Positions 1 to 10,637 of a stretch of 64,000 nt of DNA are shown in pieces. The notes beneath the pieces were generated by a model that was given only the letters and a program-made list of their open reading frames with translations, did no database searches and was not told where the DNA came from. Origin of the DNA: Corallium rubrum (Eukaryota > Cnidaria > Anthozoa > Scleralcyonacea > Coralliidae); assembly GCA_964035015.1 (NCBI GenBank), contig OZ035997.1, positions 85,619,982 to 85,683,981 of the forward strand, in the 5' to 3' direction. The position numbers were made by a program, and so were the translations under genes. Each line of letters opens with the position of its first letter. The stretch's first letter is position 1.

Positions 1-279
1 AATTTACATTACAAGCGTATTATTTCAATCACTCGAAAGTCAAGCCCACCATTTTTTTTTGGCCGAGGATTGTCGAGGTTGTTCGAAAGTATCGATGACG
101 AATGCGATCTGACATATTTGTATAACATGAAGTACTGTGAATACTATTATGTTTTATGGTAATGAGGAAGCTCCTGGACATGTGTTTTTACAAATGTAAC
201 TTTTCTTTATTAGCTAAACTTTCTTGTGAAACCATAGAAATATCTTTTTATGTGTACTACTTGTTATGTTCTAAATTCT

Positions 280-433
280 TTTAACTCGAGCCCACAAAAC
301 GCAGGAAATCACATCGCAGAGCCCCCAGAATTCAAAATTTTTCCGAGGGAGCATGCCCTCGGACCCCCCTAGGTACCTTGCGCCTTCAGCGCTCGGCCCC
401 TCCAACGTATAGACCCTGGCTACGCCACTGTAC
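280..433. mobile_element. hAT-type element fragment (CAGTGGCGTAGCCAGG end)
   Basis: The stretch carries a 'ccgagggagcatgccctcgg' motif and ends in 'ccctggctacgccactg', whose reverse complement begins CAGTGGCGTAGCC, a common hAT-type terminus. A second scrap of the same body lies near 640-720 ('gaggggcatgccccc'), and a longer relative at 23539-24189 shows the same 'gagcatgcccc' body with a CAGTGGCGG end. No matching left end or target duplication was found, so this is a fragment. The hAT assignment rests on the terminus only. Confidence 0.4.
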
Positions 434-1110
434 GCTAGCTACCTCCTACGCAGATGTTTTTACTTTATTTGCAATTTTGCACCCCCTTATGAAAGAAAGA
501 TGCTGGGAAATAAATGCCTGTGGAGGAGGTAGCTCGGCAAATATGTCAGTTTTCGGTTTTCATGGAAAAAGCGCGTAAAATGACAATCAATTTACCGTGC
601 CTTTTTGCCCGAAATATTCGCCTGAGGGTGCTGGAAATGCAGGAATGGTGTTTCAGGGCATCGAAATTTCGAAATTTTCTTGAGGGGCATGCCCCCAAAC
701 CCCTCTAGATAGATCCTGATCTGGGAAGGTGCATAGTTTCGACACTACTGATAAAAAAGTCGCTCCCAGAACGAAAAACACCCCCCGCCCCCCCTAAAAA
801 AAAGTTTTGAATGTGCTCCCCTGCTTTTCAACTTGCAACGCAACAATATTGCAGGTAACATGAAACACAAGCTCAATGTTACTGGGATTACTGACCTAAT
901 TGATCGCGGGCGCGTAGACTTGCAAAGAAATAAAATTCAGAAATCTGAACATTTGCAGGAGATATACTGGAACACTGGCCATATCGTTTTGAAGTTTTGT
1001 TCAAGCTCAAGGTAGAAATCTAGTTGACAAGGGAATTGATAAGGTTAAGAGATTTCTATTATTTTGATTGGAAAACGTTACATAACTTTAAAAGAATTTC
1101 CTACTTCCAT
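434..1110. other. no gene recognised
   Basis: Short unconvincing reading frames only. Around 829-862 there is a short match to the 'caacttgcaacgcaacaat' motif of the foldback cluster at 14587-15268. A stop at 1021-1023 closes the frame upstream of the zinc-finger region, so no protein sequence is lost between 1024 and the ATG at 1111 unless an upstream exon is spliced in. Confidence 0.4.
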
Positions 1111-2245
1111 ATGGAAAAACGTGCCCGCAAAGAGAAACCATACAAGTGTGATGTTTGTGACAAAACATTCTCTAATTCATCTACGTTATTATGTCATAAA
1201 AGAACACATACTGGAGAGAAACCACTAAAATGTGATGTCTGTGACAAGACATTTTCCTGGCCAAGTAACTTAACATCTCATAAAAGGACACATACTGGAG
1301 AGAAACCATTCAAATGTGATGTCTGTGACATGGCATTTTGTATCTCAACTAACTTACAAAATCATAAAAGAACACATAGTGGAGAAAAACCATTCAAATG
1401 TGATCTCTGTGACAAAACATTTTCCCGGTCGAGTAACTTAAGATCTCATGAAAGGACACATGCTGGAGAGAAACCATTCAAATGCGATTTCTGTGACAAG
1501 GCATTTTGTCACCCAACTACCTTACAAAATCATAAAAGAACACATACTGGAGAGAAACCATTCAAATGTGATGTCTGTGATAAAACATTTTCCCGGTCAA
1601 GTAGCCTAAGATCTCATAAAAGGACACATACTGGAGAGAAACCATTCAAATGTGATGACAGTCTGTGACAAGACATTTTGTATCTCAACTAACTTACAAA
1701 ATCATAAAAGAACACATACTGGAGAAAAACCATTCAAATGTGATATCTGTGACAAAACATTTTTCCACTCAGGTAACTTACGAAAGCATAAGAGAACACA
1801 TACTGGAGAGAAACCATTCAAATGTGATGTCTGTGACAAGACATTTTCCTGGTCAAGTAACTTAACATCTCATAAAAGAATGCATACTGGAGAGAAAGCA
1901 TTCCAGTGTGATATCTGCCAGAAGGCATTCTCCCATTTATCTGGCTTAGTAGATCATAAAAGCACCCATACTTGGGAAAAATATTTTAAATGTGATGTAT
2001 GTGACAGAGCATTTTCCCAATCAAGTGGCTTACAGCAACACCATTTGAGAACTCATACAAAAGGAGAACCTTTCAAATGTCATTTCTGCAAAGTGACGTT
2101 TAGTCTTGAAATATTTGATCAACATCTGTTGACCCAAGAGTTGGAAGCCACAGAACCAACTGGGATGGACTACTTATGTTTTCAATGTGATGCCAGATTT
2201 GACTTGGTCAGTAATTTAGTAAGTCGTGTGACTTATGTTCATTAA
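1111..2245 (+). pseudogene. poly-C2H2 zinc-finger protein, frameshifted by 4 bp
   Basis: This encodes a tandem array of classical C2H2 zinc fingers (CX2CX12HX3H) joined by HTGEKPF linkers, the architecture of sequence-specific DNA-binding nuclear proteins. From the ATG at 1111 six complete fingers run to about 1645. The seventh is cut after FKCD: the usual 'gatgtctgtgac' reads 'gatgACAGtctgtgac', a 4-bp insertion that stops the frame at 1668. The +2 frame resumes at once with VCDKTF and carries four more good fingers, two degenerate ones and a stop at 2243-2245. No KRAB, BTB or other effector domain is visible. Finger repeats are very similar at the nucleotide level (for example FCISTNLQNH occurs twice), indicating recent internal duplication. 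It may be a pseudogene, a sequencing or assembly error, or a real gene with a variant allele. An upstream exon joining near 1021 cannot be excluded. Confidence 0.8.
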
Positions 2246-3245
2246 AGATGTACTTGATAGTTTGGTTGTAGTAAGTATATTATGTGTACTTGCTGAAATA
2301 TTTATAGAACTACTGTACATAAAAGTTATACTATTGCATGTGAGGGGCTTTTTCATAGGCAAAAGTCACTCTTGGTATGTTCTAAAATTGTAAGATCAGC
2401 CCTGACTTTACATTAACTGTATTAACTGGTCCTTGTCTAAGAGTTTTCCGTGATGTTGTGATTGACTTATGTGCAAACTTGTGAATTGCAACTGCAATCA
2501 CCCCCTCCCTCGTTGGGGAGTGGGGATTGGGGAGGGGTGGAGGGGTGATCACAGTTGGAATTGAGTGACTCATACATTAATAAAATTGTCTAGTTGCAAA
2601 AATACATAATAATTAAGCTTAACTCAGACAGCAAAGAGTTAAACCTGTAGGTGCAGATTATTTACACATATGTGGTTCAGCATTACGTATAAAATTTGAT
2701 TAATGTAACAATAGACTTGTTGTTTGCAGGCATAAATATGTTTTTGGCCCGACTCAGCCTTATTTTTAGCCCTGAGAAGGGCCAAAGACATATTTACGCC
2801 CAAGATTACTATTATAATAATTTTAGTGGGCAGTTAGAAGAAAATCAATTTAGACAGTACTGTATATAGTAAACAGTATCTTGAACAGTGCCAACCCAGA
2901 CATGGACAGACATCCCCGTAAAACTTTTTATCCACTAGATACATGCCGTTGATACTTGTAGCTTTTTTAAAACTTTCACACAGATTTATTTATGCAACCA
3001 GCAAGAAGATATTCATTATATCATTCTTCGTAAATTTTGTAAAGCTCTGAGCTAATAATTAGTAAGCGAAATACTTTGAGCTTTTGTTTACAATCTTAAA
3101 ATTCTCTTTATGCTTTACACTGCTTTTCATACTTATTTGTTTGCATAGGAAGCAAGAACGTAGTCAAAACAATATTCTTCATAAATTTCGCGAAGTTCTA
3201 GGCTAACTTTTCAAAATATTAGCTTTCAACCATTGGCATTTCAAC
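2246..3245. other. intergenic; small hairpin repeat
   Basis: No coding region recognised. Around 2748-2835 'ggcccgactcagcc' and 'ggccaaagac' flank a hairpin, and 'attataataattttagtgggc' is matched in inverse orientation at about 5233-5262, next to a perfect 26-bp palindrome at 5198-5223. These look like two copies of one small hairpin repeat on either side of the Penelope-like fragment. Confidence 0.35.
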
Positions 3246-4150
3246 TTGGCAGAAAAACGCAACATTTGTCATCAAAACAATCTGCTCCAAAGTATTGCCA
3301 ATAAAAGTATACAATTCTTATATCAAAGATACAAAACATGCTCTACAGATTTTCAACCAAATACATTTCAGCGGTTCCAGCAAATTCATTTTTACTATGG
3401 ATGTTACAGTAAGTCTCTCTACACCGTCATTCCTCACCACGATGGTCTCGAAGCTTTGAAGTTTTTCTTTAATCAACGCGCCGTTTTGGAACCAACAATT
3501 TTTCATTTTGATGGTGAACATTACCAAAAAATTAGTGGAAGCAGTGCAAGCAGTGATGACAAAGATTTTGAGACCAAATATTTGAAAATGAGATCCTTTT
3601 TTGTCCAGCGTGGCTATCCTACCCAACTGTTAGACACCGCTATTAACAAAGCATCTGGTATTCCTCATCCTGACACTAATTTAAAACAACGTTTGGAAAG
3701 AATTTCTGATAATAAAATACCATTAGTTCTCACATTTCACCCTTTCAACGACAAAGTTAAGGATATATCATTAGCCGCAATTTTCATATCCGAAAGGATG
3801 ATCCTGAAACGTCAGCTATTTTCACTGATAAGTGATAACCCCTTTTTGGCGTAATACAAAATATTCATGATGGTTTAGTGCGTAGTGCCCTTAGAAAAAA
3901 TCTACTGGCACCAGCGGGTACCTTTTCTTGTTCCCATAACTCTGCTACATATATTTCGGGACCTAAATCTAATTTTGTTATTCAGCATAATTTTACTTGC
4001 ACCTGTATTTCTTGCAATTGATGTTGCATGCTTTACACCGGTGAAACTGGCAGACGTTTATCTGACAGGTTTGCTGAACATCTTCGTTCCGTGAGGAACA
4101 GTGATGTTGACAAGCCTGTCGCCCGACATTTTAATAGTGCCAACCATTGT
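3246..4150 (+). pseudogene. Penelope-like element (PLE) fragment: RT remnant and GIY-YIG nuclease
   Basis: A decayed Penelope-like retroelement. The first frame (3246-3854) shows the RT motif SLYTVIPHHDGLEAL, then SSDDKDFETK and VQRGYPTQLLD, typical of the PLE region leading from RT to the linker ('PLVLTFHPFNDKVKDI'). Between 'GEHYQKISG' and 'SSDDKDFETK' the RT palm with its catalytic aspartates is missing, so an internal deletion has occurred. A frameshift near 3854 moves the coding to another frame, which reads VRSALRKNL, then CCMLYTGETGRRLSDRFAEH with one stop, the GIY-YIG endonuclease domain. The same protein region appears on the minus strand at 10638-11680. The copy is 5'-truncated and inactive. 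Confidence 0.8.
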
Positions 4151-4272
4151 TGTCGAACATGAAAGTTTGCCATCTCGCGCATTTCTCTTTTTTTCCCCCA
4201 CTTAATTAATTTATCTATTTTTTACTCTCGCTCATCCTTTTTACACTCCTTCCTTTTTTGCTCATCGACGGT

Positions 4273-4928
4273 TAGCCTGCTCGCAGGCTCTTGCAAGATC
4301 GAAGAAAGAGGAAAGAGCCTGCACGGACTCCATACAATTTTGAACACCCACCCCCATTTGAGATAAAGCCAATCAACCATAAATACATGTCAGACGTGTG
4401 CTTGTTCGTGTGTAACTGAACAAAGTAAATCAAATATCATTTCTTTCTTGTCGACTGCGAGAAACTGATCAAACGGAAAATTTCCATTGTGCATGCATTA
4501 TTGAATATTTTGTTATTCTTATTCTTAATATATGGTTTGCATACTGGTATTTTTGGCAATTTTCTCTTCCTTTTTACAAGATTTACTGAACCATTGCAAT
4601 AAGTACACTGTTTCTTCGTTTCACTCCAAGTCTAGATGATGTTTTGACTGTATACTATTTCACATTTTCGAATTTCCTTCCAAAATCCGATCTTTTGCCT
4701 CTTGAGATTTAAGTACACAACATCCAACTTCATGAATAAGTTAATAACCCACTTTAAGATTTGCATAATTATGATTGACGTTATAAGACAAACCGACCAA
4801 TGAGAATTTTGCGTCATGATTTAGGACGCAGATATCTAAAATTCAATAGTATCCGTGCAGGCTCTCTTTCTCTTGTCTGCATTCCCCTCCCTCTCTCCCT
4901 CTCTCCACAAGAGCCTGCTCGCAGGCTA
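4273..4928. mobile_element. TIR element (TAGCCTGCTCGCAGGCT family) with 9-bp target duplication
   Basis: Inverted ends TAGCCTGCTCGCAGGCTCTT (left) and TAGCCTGCGAGCAGGCTCTT (reverse complement of the right end) bound 656 bp without a transposase. The direct repeat 'atcgacggt' flanks it at 4264-4272 and 4929-4937. The insertion splits the 3' region of the Penelope-like copy: the second PLE copy (minus strand, near 10640) has the uninterrupted sequence 'tatcgatggtgagaatag', in effect an empty site. A 9-bp duplication fits Mutator-like transposition, but the superfamily is inferred. The terminal 16 bp are themselves nearly palindromic. Confidence 0.75.
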
Positions 4929-5076
4929 ATCGACGGTAGGAATAGCAAATGTCTTTCGCATCTCATTATTGATTTGTTATTGTCGTTTTGCTTTGATTGC
5001 CTATTTTTTCGCATCTCATTAATTTGTTATTGTTATTTTTATCTGATTGGCTTATTTTTACACTCTGCGTTTCTCT

Positions 5077-5107
5077 CTGACGAAGGGCCTTCACTCGAAA
5101 CGTTAGA
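5077..5107 (+). ncRNA. hammerhead-like motif at PLE 3' end (candidate)
   Basis: CTGACGA at 5077-5083, a short stem ('agggc..cactc') and GAAA at 5097-5100 match the CUGANGA...GAAA core of hammerhead ribozymes, which are known from Penelope-like elements. The same motif recurs at 10434-10457 (minus) in the other PLE copy and at 13968-13991. After GAAA the sequence is CGTTAGAC, with no clear NUH cleavage triplet, so this copy may be inactive or the motif may be only a conserved terminal sequence. Confidence 0.4.
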
Positions 5108-5410
5108 CTCCTACGTTCTCTGTTTCGGCAGTATATTTAATCTTACTATATTTCGAAAATAGTGATTTGTACTGTTAAAATTGATAGGCTCAGATGAGCG
5201 GGCTAAAATATATTTTAGCCCGCAAAATACACCACAATGCCCAATAAAATTATTATAATAACGGTTAATCAATGGTTAGTTTGGTCACAAGTATGATACA
5301 GGGTTTTTTATTGCTCGTGAAACTTTACATTCACTCAGGTAACCATCCTTTCTCATGCCCCTTCTGCAATAAAATCACATTTTTTTTAATTACTTAGTAG
5401 AGTCAAAGCC

Positions 5411-5970
5411 TTAAGGGAGCAGTCATTATTAATGGTGAGGGTGAGGTGGAAGATATTTCGCAAAACATGGTAAATTTTTCGTAGCCCCTCGTTTTCTTTG
5501 ATGAAATTTTTCATAGCCGCCCCTCTCCCCCTTGCCCAGTGCAATTTTAAACTTATCTATTTATATTTATGTGTATACTAGTAAATAGTCAGAAACACTT
5601 ATCTTCCATACAAAAATGGTTGCCTTGGATTAACCCGAGTGTCATTTTTGTTATCTTTGTTTGCTCTGAGCTGCAAATAAATATTAGATGAATGTTTTTT
5701 CTAATATTTATATAAAATAGTAGCAAAATAATATAAATTTGTAGCATGACTACTAATATTTTACTGACGTTTGTTGAAATTTACATATTAACAGGACAGT
5801 GGATTGATGTTTTGTGTGATGATTGTACATTACTTTTGTAGCCCTCCTTTTTGTTGTGCTTTCTATTGCCGCCGCCCCCCCCCCCCCCCTTAGCAACTCT
5901 AAAATTTGTCATGGCCCCTCCAAATATCTTCCAGCCCATCCTCCAACCATTAATAATGACTGCTCCCTAA
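5411..5970. mobile_element. non-autonomous TIR element (GGGAGCAGTCATTATT ends)
   Basis: Left end TTAAGGGAGCAGTCATTATT and right end, read in reverse complement, TTAGGGAGCAGTCATTATTA, are inverted repeats around 560 bp with poly-C and no coding content. The outer TTAA/TTAG bases might be part of a TTAA or TA target duplication, but the right copy is imperfect. Superfamily not assigned. Confidence 0.55.
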
Positions 5971-7292
5971 GTCCCGTGACCAACCACCAAAGTTTTATGA
6001 TTTATTTTCGTTATTTAGGGTATTTGTCACAAAATAAGCTCCATGCCGGTCTGGAAAATTAGGGCAACAATCTGTAGAGCTAAAAAACAAAAATGGCCAC
6101 CGGCGGCCATTTTGAATAAATTGTCTTTTTTAGTAAAGCCATTGTTTCGTCAAAAGACTTTTTCTCAACTAATTCGAGACAGAGTCGAAATTATTCAGCG
6201 AAACTCAAGCTATATAACAAAACACTTAATGTCTGATCCCTCGGGAAACAGTTTTGTTTTGTTTTTCCGAGAGTCTTGATATTTCCCGAGACGAAGTCGA
6301 GGGAAACAGACATTAAATGTATATTAAAAAAAAATATTTCTGTTTTTCATCGCCGCCCGCTCCCAAAAATATTCGTGCACCCCGATTTTTTTTTTGATCG
6401 TCAGTTATCTTTTAGAAACCAAAAATTTGGCGTCGTAACGCGCTATTGTTGTTAGAAAAGAGCGGTAAATCATGTTTTTGCTTTTGCTCTTGTTTGTACC
6501 GTCGCGCGTGAGCAAAGTACAGTAGCCTTCCAAAGAAACTGGACAAGCAGGTAAATTTGTTTTAAAACTTCGGGTTGGTCTTCACATGGGACTCGTGTCC
6601 TGTTGATCATTCCTTCAATCATGTTCAAGTATATTGCACTCTTTATTTACTGTATATTTGCATTCTTGCATAGATGTAAAGTTAATAAATTAATAAATAA
6701 ATAAATAAATCGTGCAAAGCTTTGAAAGTTAAAATTAGCTTTAAACGTGCAATAGCTTTGGACAGTACTCGTTAGCTATGCAGGCAAAGCGTACGAAATA
6801 GAAAACATCTCAACTTTTAACCCGTTTTCTGTAAGAAAATATGCTACTATTAAAAATAAAAAAAAAAGCCGCTCGCCCCAATTTTTTCAAAAAAAGTGAT
6901 AAAAAACAAAAATATTTTTTTAATTGGCCTAACTTTGGTACCTATTTCGAAGCTTGATGATTGGATTAAATTACAGGGATATCTGCTGAACTAAATATTT
7001 CATCATCTTTTGGGCTTTGGCTACAAATGTGCTGCATGGGCAGTATTAAAAAAATTACCCTGAGCGCTGCGCACTTAGAATTGTGCCAGATGTTCAGTCT
7101 GGCACAACTCAGAGTGGCTGCATCTCTGCCTGTTACATATAATTACTCTGGATTAAACCATGTACTGTACCGTACCATCTGTTTGACACTAAGCGTATTC
7201 TAACAATTATTTGCAATGATAATACAGTTTGTACCATGATTACATACACGTGATTTGAGAACATGCTGTAACCTTGTCAATTATATTGAGAT
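5971..7292. other. no gene; small hairpin repeats
   Basis: No protein-coding exon recognised. At 6218-6318 'ttaatgtctgatccctcggg' and 'cgagggaaacagacattaa' form an inverted repeat, likely a short foldback element; similar 'gagggaaaca' hairpins occur at 60415-60495. A (aataa)n-rich stretch lies at 6685-6712, and 'gtgccagatgttcagtctggcac' at about 7083-7106 is a short hairpin. Confidence 0.4.
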
Positions 7293-7409
7293 AATTGACC
7301 TTTTCGGCACTAGAAACACGTGTAGTGACACGTGACCAAAAATGTAAACAAACACCCAAAGTTCGTACAAGCTTAAAGTTCGAACAAACAGTTCTAATAA
7401 GAGTACAAC

Positions 7410-7695
7410 ATGGTTGCCACTAAAAGGTGCGCTTGGGGTACGTGTAAAAACGATTCGCGTTATCCAGGGCGTATGGTGAACAATTGTAACGCCGATTTAA
7501 TTTCGTTTATCCACTTTCCTGGTTCAAAGCGGCGCGGAGAGAAGCGCAAGCGATGGATTGATGCGTGTCGGCGCGGCGATTCTTTCGTTTGTTTGTTCGA
7601 AAGATAGTTTCATCTGCAGTCTGCATTTTGTTGGCGAAAATGGACCCACAGTTGAACATCCCGACCCCATACCAGCGACAGCAAGTAAAGAATTG
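7410..7695 (+). pseudogene. THAP-domain first exon, left arm (frameshifted)
   Basis: Starts ATGGTTGCCACTAAAAGGTG and encodes a THAP (C2CH) zinc-finger: first ligands in RCAWGTCKND, then FIHFPGSKRR and the invariant Trp in KRKRWIDACRRGDSF, with the final CX2H in FICSLHFVGENG and a terminal proline (DPIPATA). Between GDSFVC and SKDSFICSLH the sequence reads 'gtttgtttgttcg', 4 bp longer than an open frame needs, so the domain is split over two frames. A good splice donor, aattg|gtaagttt, follows at 7695/7696, as expected for an N-terminal THAP exon. Product and downstream exons unknown. Confidence 0.65.
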
Positions 7696-9479
7696 GTAAG
7701 TTTAGTCATCATTGTGATATTTCAGGACAAAATTTGCGCGTTAATTTACAAAATGTACCCTTTCATGATCAGTGTTCGTGATTTGTAGATATACGTACAA
7801 AGAATCGGAAACGTAAACCGCCGACACGAAGGTCACTCACTTAAGTCAAGACGCCTCGTCTTGTTGATGAGAAATCTGCAGCAAACGCTTTACTTTTACT
7901 TTCGTATCCACTGAGCGGAGCTGGCAAGAGCGAAGAAGAAATGTCAGTGGTGGTACAAAGTAACCGTGCGAGACGATTATTTTTAGTGAAAACCAAGATG
8001 AAACGCAGTCTTTAACATATAATACGATTTAAGGCATATATTAGTGAATTGTGTTGGACTCTTTGACATGGAATTTACCAGAACTGAAATCAGTTTCATC
8101 TATAGGTATATATTTGTACCTGAGTAATATTCATATTATCAATTAAACTAATACAGTAATATTCAATTATCGGTATGCCTGGCCCAGCAAATGTTATGTA
8201 TTTCTGCTACTAATTTATTTTAAATACAATTTACATTTAATTTTTTTAACTGTATCAATAATGGCTTGGAGGTTTTCGATACTTTCAAGTTCCTTTGGCT
8301 TTTTAATTCCATCCAGATCATTGATTGTTGAGAATGGCAGAAGAAACATTATCTCTTTAATCAGAAATAGCAATGAAGATTCTACTACCAGTACTAAGGT
8401 GATATTCCAAAAATATCTGATAACATCACAATACTTGTATTTCTTCGGAGTCGAATTAATGTAAAAATAAATTGTTCTCTAGGCTTCAGTTTGGTTAGGC
8501 TGTATTTTTGCTATTAAGAGAACAAACCAATTGTTTTTTATCAACAAATATTTGTGATTTAATAAATTATATTAATAAGGCAAAATAAATAATACACAAT
8601 AATTACGTAACATGAAAACAATCAGTAATTTTTCTCAATTTAAAGGTTTAATATTTTTACCTTCAAATACTTGCTATGAATTGGTACTACTCTTGTTTTT
8701 CTTGTACCCTTCCAAGCATGGACTCGACTTGCTTTATCTTTAATTAAGTCAAAAACTGTCTTAAGACAGTCTTTCATTTCTTTGCATATTAAAATAAACA
8801 AGTCTAGAATAGGTGACAAAAATATACGCACCAGTAGTCCAGTATAATGCATTGTTCTATTCGAGGTTCTATTTTTATCTTCAACTCTTGCCAGAAACAA
8901 TTACTGCGTGTAGCTACTCTTTCCTGTCCGAATTGGTTTTTGGTATATTATTCTGGCAAACGCCAGACGACTTTATTCACCTCTGGGAAAGCCCTTGGAC
9001 AGGAATGAGTTATAAACTATCTCCCTAAAGATTGTCTCTGACTCTCTGTACTGTAGCATACAGTCATCATAAAGCTCGAGGGAGGTCTGAAAAGTTCAAC
9101 ATTACATATGTATTAAATAAGACTATCAGAATTGGAATCATTTTTGGTGAGTAATCTTTCATCTTGACTATCTTGGTTTTTGCTAAAAATAATCGTCTCG
9201 CACGGTTGCTTTGTACCAGCATTTTCGATAAACGAAGAAAGGATATGTATCACGGACACTTCTTTTTCGCTCTTGCCAGCTCCGCTCAGTGGATACGAAA
9301 GTAAAAGTAAAGCGTTTGCTGCAGATTTCTCTGTCTGTCATTTAATATTTATTGATGAGGCCTCTTAGTATTAGTGACCATTGTGTCGGTACAAATCACG
9401 AACACTGATCACGAAAGGGTACATTTTGTAAACGCGCAAATTTTGTCCTCTGAAATATCACAATGATGACTAAACTTAC

Positions 9480-9765
9480 CAATTCTTTACTTGCTGTCGC
9501 TGGTATGGGGTCGGGATGTTCAACTGTGGGTCCATTTTCGCCAACAAAATGCAGACTGCAGATGAAACTATCTTTCGAACAAACAAACGAAAGAATCGCC
9601 GCGCCGACACGCATCAATCCATCGCTTGCGCTTCTCTCCGCGCCTCTTTGAACCAGGAAAGTGGATAAACGAAATCAAATCGGCGTTACAATTGTTCACC
9701 ATACGTCCTGGATAACACGAATCGTTTTTACACGTACCCCAAGCGCACCTTTTAGTGGCAACCAT
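9480..9765 (-). pseudogene. THAP-domain first exon, right arm (same frameshift)
   Basis: Mirror copy of the exon at 7410-7695. It differs by few substitutions (for example Ser-Cys for Ser-Arg in NDSCYPGR, and one base in the Lys-Arg-Arg run) but shares the identical 4-bp excess within 'gtttgtttgttcg' and the identical splice donor. The defect was therefore present before the two arms became a pair, or was homogenised by gene conversion. Confidence 0.65.
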
Positions 9766-9891
9766 GTTGTACTCTTATTAGAACTGTTTGTTCGAACTTT
9801 AAGCTTGTACGAACTTTGGGTGTTTGTTTACATTTTTGGTCACGTGTCACTACACGTGTTTCTAGTGTCGAAAAGGTCAATTGGCCTTAGC

Positions 9892-9988
9892 GTAGGCGTA
9901 CGAGCCGGGGGGCAGCTGCCTCCCCCCCCCAACCCCCCCCCCCCCCCCCCCCCCCGCCCCCTAATTAATTTGTGCCCATACGCCTATG
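9892..9988. mobile_element. 97-bp TIR element with 9-bp target duplication
   Basis: Ends GTAGGCGTACGAGCC and (reverse complement) CATAGGCGTATGGGC are imperfect inverted repeats around a poly-C core. 'ggccttagc' is repeated directly at 9883-9891 and 9989-9997. It inserted at the outer edge of the THAP inverted repeat. Confidence 0.6.
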
Positions 9989-10015
9989 GGCCTTAGCGTA
10001 AACAAGCTAAAGCCT

Positions 10016-10193
10016 AGTTCTCATATGTCGCCGATCTATGATTTAGATGCATGTTAAAATGGGAAGTGCAGCAGCACTGTTAAGTAATAAAGAACAATGC
10101 AGAAAAGCAGTGCTTTTCTGCATTGTTCCCCACTACTTAACATGCATCTAAATCACTAATCGGCGACGATCGGGCGACATGATTGTGAGAACC
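10016..10193. mobile_element. foldback MITE (TTTAGATGCATGTTAA arms)
   Basis: A hairpin in which 'atgatttagatgcatgttaa' pairs with 'ttaacatgcatctaaatcac' and the outer 'gttctcatatgtcgcc' with 'ggcgacatgattgtgagaac'. The centre 'gaaaagcagtgcttttc' is palindromic. A single-arm relative lies near 32685-32716. No target duplication established. Confidence 0.6.
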
Positions 10194-10433
10194 CGGAGGT
10201 CTTCACAGATAGCTATTGATATGTAGTCAGGGCCTTAATTGCTATAAATTATATAAAGTTGACCATGGATTCAGAAATAGTAGCGTTGAACGCTGTTAAA
10301 TAGAAATATGAACAACTATAGGATTAAATGGTGTAATAAAAGTAGTGTGCTGCGTAGGCAGTGTTGAAACAACAATCGAAATATGGTGTAGTAGGTTAAT
10401 ACTGCCGAAACAGAGAACGTAAGTGGTCTAACG

Positions 10434-10457
10434 TTTCGAGCGAAGGTCCTTCGTCAG
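10434..10457 (-). ncRNA. hammerhead-like motif, second PLE copy (candidate)
   Basis: On the minus strand CTGACGA (10457-10451) and GAAA (10437-10434) are separated by 'aggaccttcgctc', as at 5077-5107 but with a compensable stem. The following CGTTAGAC again lacks a clear cleavage triplet. The position, a few hundred bases beyond the GIY-YIG domain, is the same as in the first copy. Confidence 0.4.
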
Positions 10458-10637
10458 AGAGAAACGTAAAGAGTAAAACAAACGAGCTTACATACGCGAG
10501 ATAACCACGTGATAAAAATTAGCCAATCAGATAAAGGTAACCAAGACAAACTAATAATGAGATTCAAAAGAATAAGCCAATCAGAGCAAAGTAACAATAA
10601 CAAATAAATAATGAGATGCGAAAGTCATTTGCTATTC

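Larger units (their letters stand above)
7293..9882. mobile_element. large inverted-repeat element with a THAP exon on both arms
   Basis: Arms of about 700 bp (7293-8002 and 9160-9882) are near-identical inverted copies, both starting AATTGACCTTTTCG[G/A]CACT at the outer edge and converging on a ~1.15-kb unique centre with no recognised gene. Each arm carries the same THAP exon reading inward with the same 4-bp defect and the same splice donor. THAP domains occur in P-element and Kolobok transposases as well as in host genes, and long inverted arms suggest a transposon or a palindromic duplication. No convincing target duplication was found; the right edge abuts another small element at 9892. 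Confidence 0.6.

Noticed and set aside
7293..7300. 8-bp P-element target duplication at the THAP inverted repeat
   Set aside because: Flanks 'gagat' and 'ggcct' do not match at any offset that I tried.
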